Both the position numbers and the translations under genes were made by a program. From assembly GCA_039621445.1 (NCBI GenBank), contig CP154955.1, forward strand, positions 59,055,564-59,119,563: DNA of 64,000 bases, given 5' to 3'. Below, one piece after another: positions 62,301 to 64,000 of the stretch (position 1 is the first letter of the stretch; each line of letters starts with the position of its first letter). Under the pieces are notes generated by a model. The model worked only from the letters and a program-made list of their open reading frames with translations, was not told the origin of the DNA and did no database searches. Source of the stretch: Euglena gracilis. Lineage: Eukaryota; Euglenida; Euglenophyceae; Euglenales.

Positions 62301-63357
62301 TTCTGGTGCCGCTGGAGGGGTTCATGGATGTTTTTTTTGTTTTGGAAACAGAAAGTGAAAATGGGATGAAAATTCAGGGGGGATAATGGACAACTTGAGT
62401 TCGTGGGATGGAATCTTCTGCAATGAAAAAACACAACAGATGCCGAATGTTCGAATATTTGTTCATGTCAAAGGGTTTTGTAATTTTGATTTTTCTGGGT
62501 CCCCCTAAAAGAAGTGCGTGGGCTTCAAAGGTCCAAACGCAGGGTCCAAATAAAGTTACGCTTCGAAGGCAGCAGTCCACGAGAAGAGCAACCCCAATTT
62601 CCATTTCAAATTTCGATGGTTCCAAGGAATAAATTTGAACGGGGAGGTGGGTTTCGAATTGCATATACCCCTTCACCTGTGATTAGAGCACATTGTTGTA
62701 TATATTATGTGTTATACATTATACATTATACATTATAAACTATGTATTACATATGACATATTATACAATACACATTACATATTATATATTATGTATTACA
62801 TTTTATACATTATGCATTATACATTTACATTATATATTATATATTATATATTATATATTATATATTATATATTATATATTATATATTATATATTATATAT
62901 TATATATTATATATGATATATTATATATTATATATTATATATTATATATGATATATGATATATGATATATGATGTATGATATATTATATATTTTATTATG
63001 TACATACTTTTATCATTTTTTATATATTATATGTATTATGCTGTATAATACATATTATACAACATATTATGCATGTGTTAATATATAATTTTATGTACAT
63101 ATTACGTATTATGTATCATACAACAATTATATGTATTGTATATTATTTTATATTGTATTAATAAATTATATCACACCCGTAGTCCTATTTGGGGGGGTTA
63201 CCCCCCCCCCAAAACAGTTCCTCTGGAATCCAGGTGGGGATACGGCCTTCCTGCTTCCTGCCCCCGGCTGACCCAGAGCACAACCTGGGGGATGTTCCTC
63301 TGCGGCTGCTCCAGCTGTGGATCCTGCCCCGTACTGCAGGCCTGACCCCCAACTACG
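59216..63357 (+). CDS. Pirin-like (YhhW-type) bicupin protein, partial gene
   Basis: Four exons (59216-59367, 60334-60393, 62138-62205, 63276-63357) encode the N-terminal cupin of the pirin / quercetinase-like family. In order they show SRFHFDFAEY, FGVLRVLNDDLVQPQRGFG, AHPHRDMEIVTFVVEGQI, THQDSTGTKETLGPGSVQF, MTAGRGIVHSEHN and VPLRLLQLWILP, then GLTPNYG. The three predicted metal-ligand histidines (HPH and the H of GIVHSE) and the Glu are in place. Some bacterial relatives oxidise quercetin; nuclear pirin is a transcription cofactor, so the role here is open. The 5' end lies upstream of a microsatellite and the 3' cupin half is beyond the window. Two of three introns are nonconventional. Confidence 0.88.
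59368..60333 (+). other. Nonconventional intron of the pirin-like gene
   Basis: Starts ACCCAG (CAG at +4 to +6) and ends CTGTTCTC (CTG at -8 to -6). It lacks GT-AG altogether, and no AG precedes the DMEIV frame. Contents are unique sequence. Confidence 0.75.
60334..60393 (+). CDS. Pirin-like gene: exon b
   Basis: Begins GG to complete Arg, then DMEIVTFVVEGQITHQDST and one G before the GTGTGC donor, phase 1. The D-M-E-I and H-x-D-S motifs are hallmarks of this cupin. Confidence 0.9.
60394..62137 (+). other. Conventional intron of the pirin-like gene
   Basis: GT at 60394 and GCGGCAG at 62137, phase 1 on both sides. Contains poly-C/G stretches and unique sequence (60650-61700). Confidence 0.75.
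62138..62205 (+). CDS. Pirin-like gene: exon c
   Basis: Reads G-TKETLGPGSVQFMTAGRGI, VHS. The GxVQxMTAGxGIxHS motif contributes the last metal-binding His. The end is set by the join HS-EHN to the next exon; the following intron starts CGCCAG. Confidence 0.92.
62206..63275 (+). other. Nonconventional intron of the pirin-like gene
   Basis: Starts CGCCAG (CAG at +4 to +6) and ends CTGACCCA (CTG at -8 to -6). Holds the decayed 62505-62600 element copy and an AT-rich TATATTATA array (62695-63165). Confidence 0.75.
62695..63165. repeat. TATATTA heptanucleotide / AT-rich array
   Basis: About 130 bp of near-perfect TATATTA units (62830-62960) in a longer AT-only region with TACATTATA variants. Confidence 0.93.
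63276..63357 (+). CDS. Pirin-like gene: exon d
   Basis: Reads EHNLGDVPLRLLQLWILPRT, AGLTPNY and one G before GTGTGTGC. EHN plus the LRxLQLWI strand matches the family after GIxHS. The donor is the first GT of a GT/GC microsatellite. Later exons are not identified in the window. Confidence 0.88.
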
Positions 63358-63448
63358 GTGTGTGCGCGCGCGTGTGTATGTGCGTGTGCGTGCGCGCGCG
63401 CGTGCACGCGCGTGTGTGTGTGTGCGCGCGCGCGTGTGTGTGTGCACG
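63358..63448. repeat. GT/GCGC microsatellite at a splice donor
   Basis: Alternating purine-pyrimidine DNA starting at the exon d donor. Confidence 0.93.
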
Positions 63449-63605
63449 GGGGGGCTAAAGGTGTCCAAATATTTCAGTGAAATTTTGAAAGTAGTGCATT
63501 TTCATGACATAAAGTGCCACATTTTATTCATCTCGCGCAGTGGCCCAAATTCTTCCGAGTGGAGTTTGGTCCCTACGGGGATCCCGCCCCCCCCCCCCCC
63601 CCCGC

Positions 63606-63720
63606 AGGTGGTTAAATGCTTCAAAGAAGTCCTCTGCCAGTTCCTTACTGTGCAGGACGTTCCTCCTGTCCCCCAGGTAGCTACCATGCGACGCCGTCCC
63701 CAAATACGGACGGGTGGCGG
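63606..63720 (-). CDS. Candidate minus-strand exon, unrecognised
   Basis: On the minus strand a frame reads ATRPYLGTASHGSYLGDRRN, VLHSKELAEDFFEAFNHLR, ending at a poly-G run. The composition is strongly protein-like and no stop interrupts it. Beyond the poly-G another minus frame reads PVGTKLHSEEFGPLREM (63585-63525). The plus strand also has an open frame (VVKCFKEVLCQFLTVQDVPP) but is less natural. If real, it belongs to a gene convergent with the pirin-like gene, or to a decayed transposon. Confidence 0.35.
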
Positions 63721-63724
63721 CATT

Positions 63725-64000
<276 letters not shown>

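Overview
This window is nuclear DNA of a eukaryote, most likely a euglenid. Short GC-rich exons lie far apart in long introns packed with GT/CA microsatellites, poly-C/poly-G foldbacks and small inverted-repeat transposons. The euglenid call is an inference. Most introns are GT-AG, but others are not: in the pirin-like gene two introns carry CAG at +4 to +6 and CTG at -8 to -6, the published signature of Euglena nonconventional introns. Only exons whose reading frame, splice phase or family motifs agree are called as genes.

Layout. 1-1560, minus strand: a decayed non-LTR retrotransposon whose reverse-transcriptase frame is still open to the left edge. 2029-3213, plus: the last two exons of an unrecognised gene. 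5764-5908: two weak exon candidates. 12331-38629, plus: a mitochondrial carrier (SLC25) gene over 19-26 kb with at least 12 exons that join in phase, plus two probable N-terminal exons. 41587-43897 and 45113-45240: probable exons of unrecognised genes. 50259-53147: three phase-compatible exons ending a small protein with one hydrophobic segment. 53874-56217: an apparently complete 2.34-kb hAT-type transposon with 13-bp inverted repeats, 8-bp target duplications, minisatellite ends and a frameshifted non-transposase ORF. 58371-58576: the C-terminus of another hAT transposase. 59216-63357, plus: four exons of a pirin-like (YhhW-type cupin) protein, continuing off the right edge.

The genes do not form a pathway. 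The carrier would move a metabolite across an organelle inner membrane; the pirin-like protein is a cupin of uncertain substrate. What unites the window is mobile DNA: several families of non-autonomous elements with inverted repeats sit in the introns. Four copies of one family have recognisable 8-bp duplications, and one of these ends 21 bp before a carrier exon. hAT fragments in the same window are a plausible source of the enzyme. Exon edges were found by eye, so those without a conserved motif may be off by several bases.
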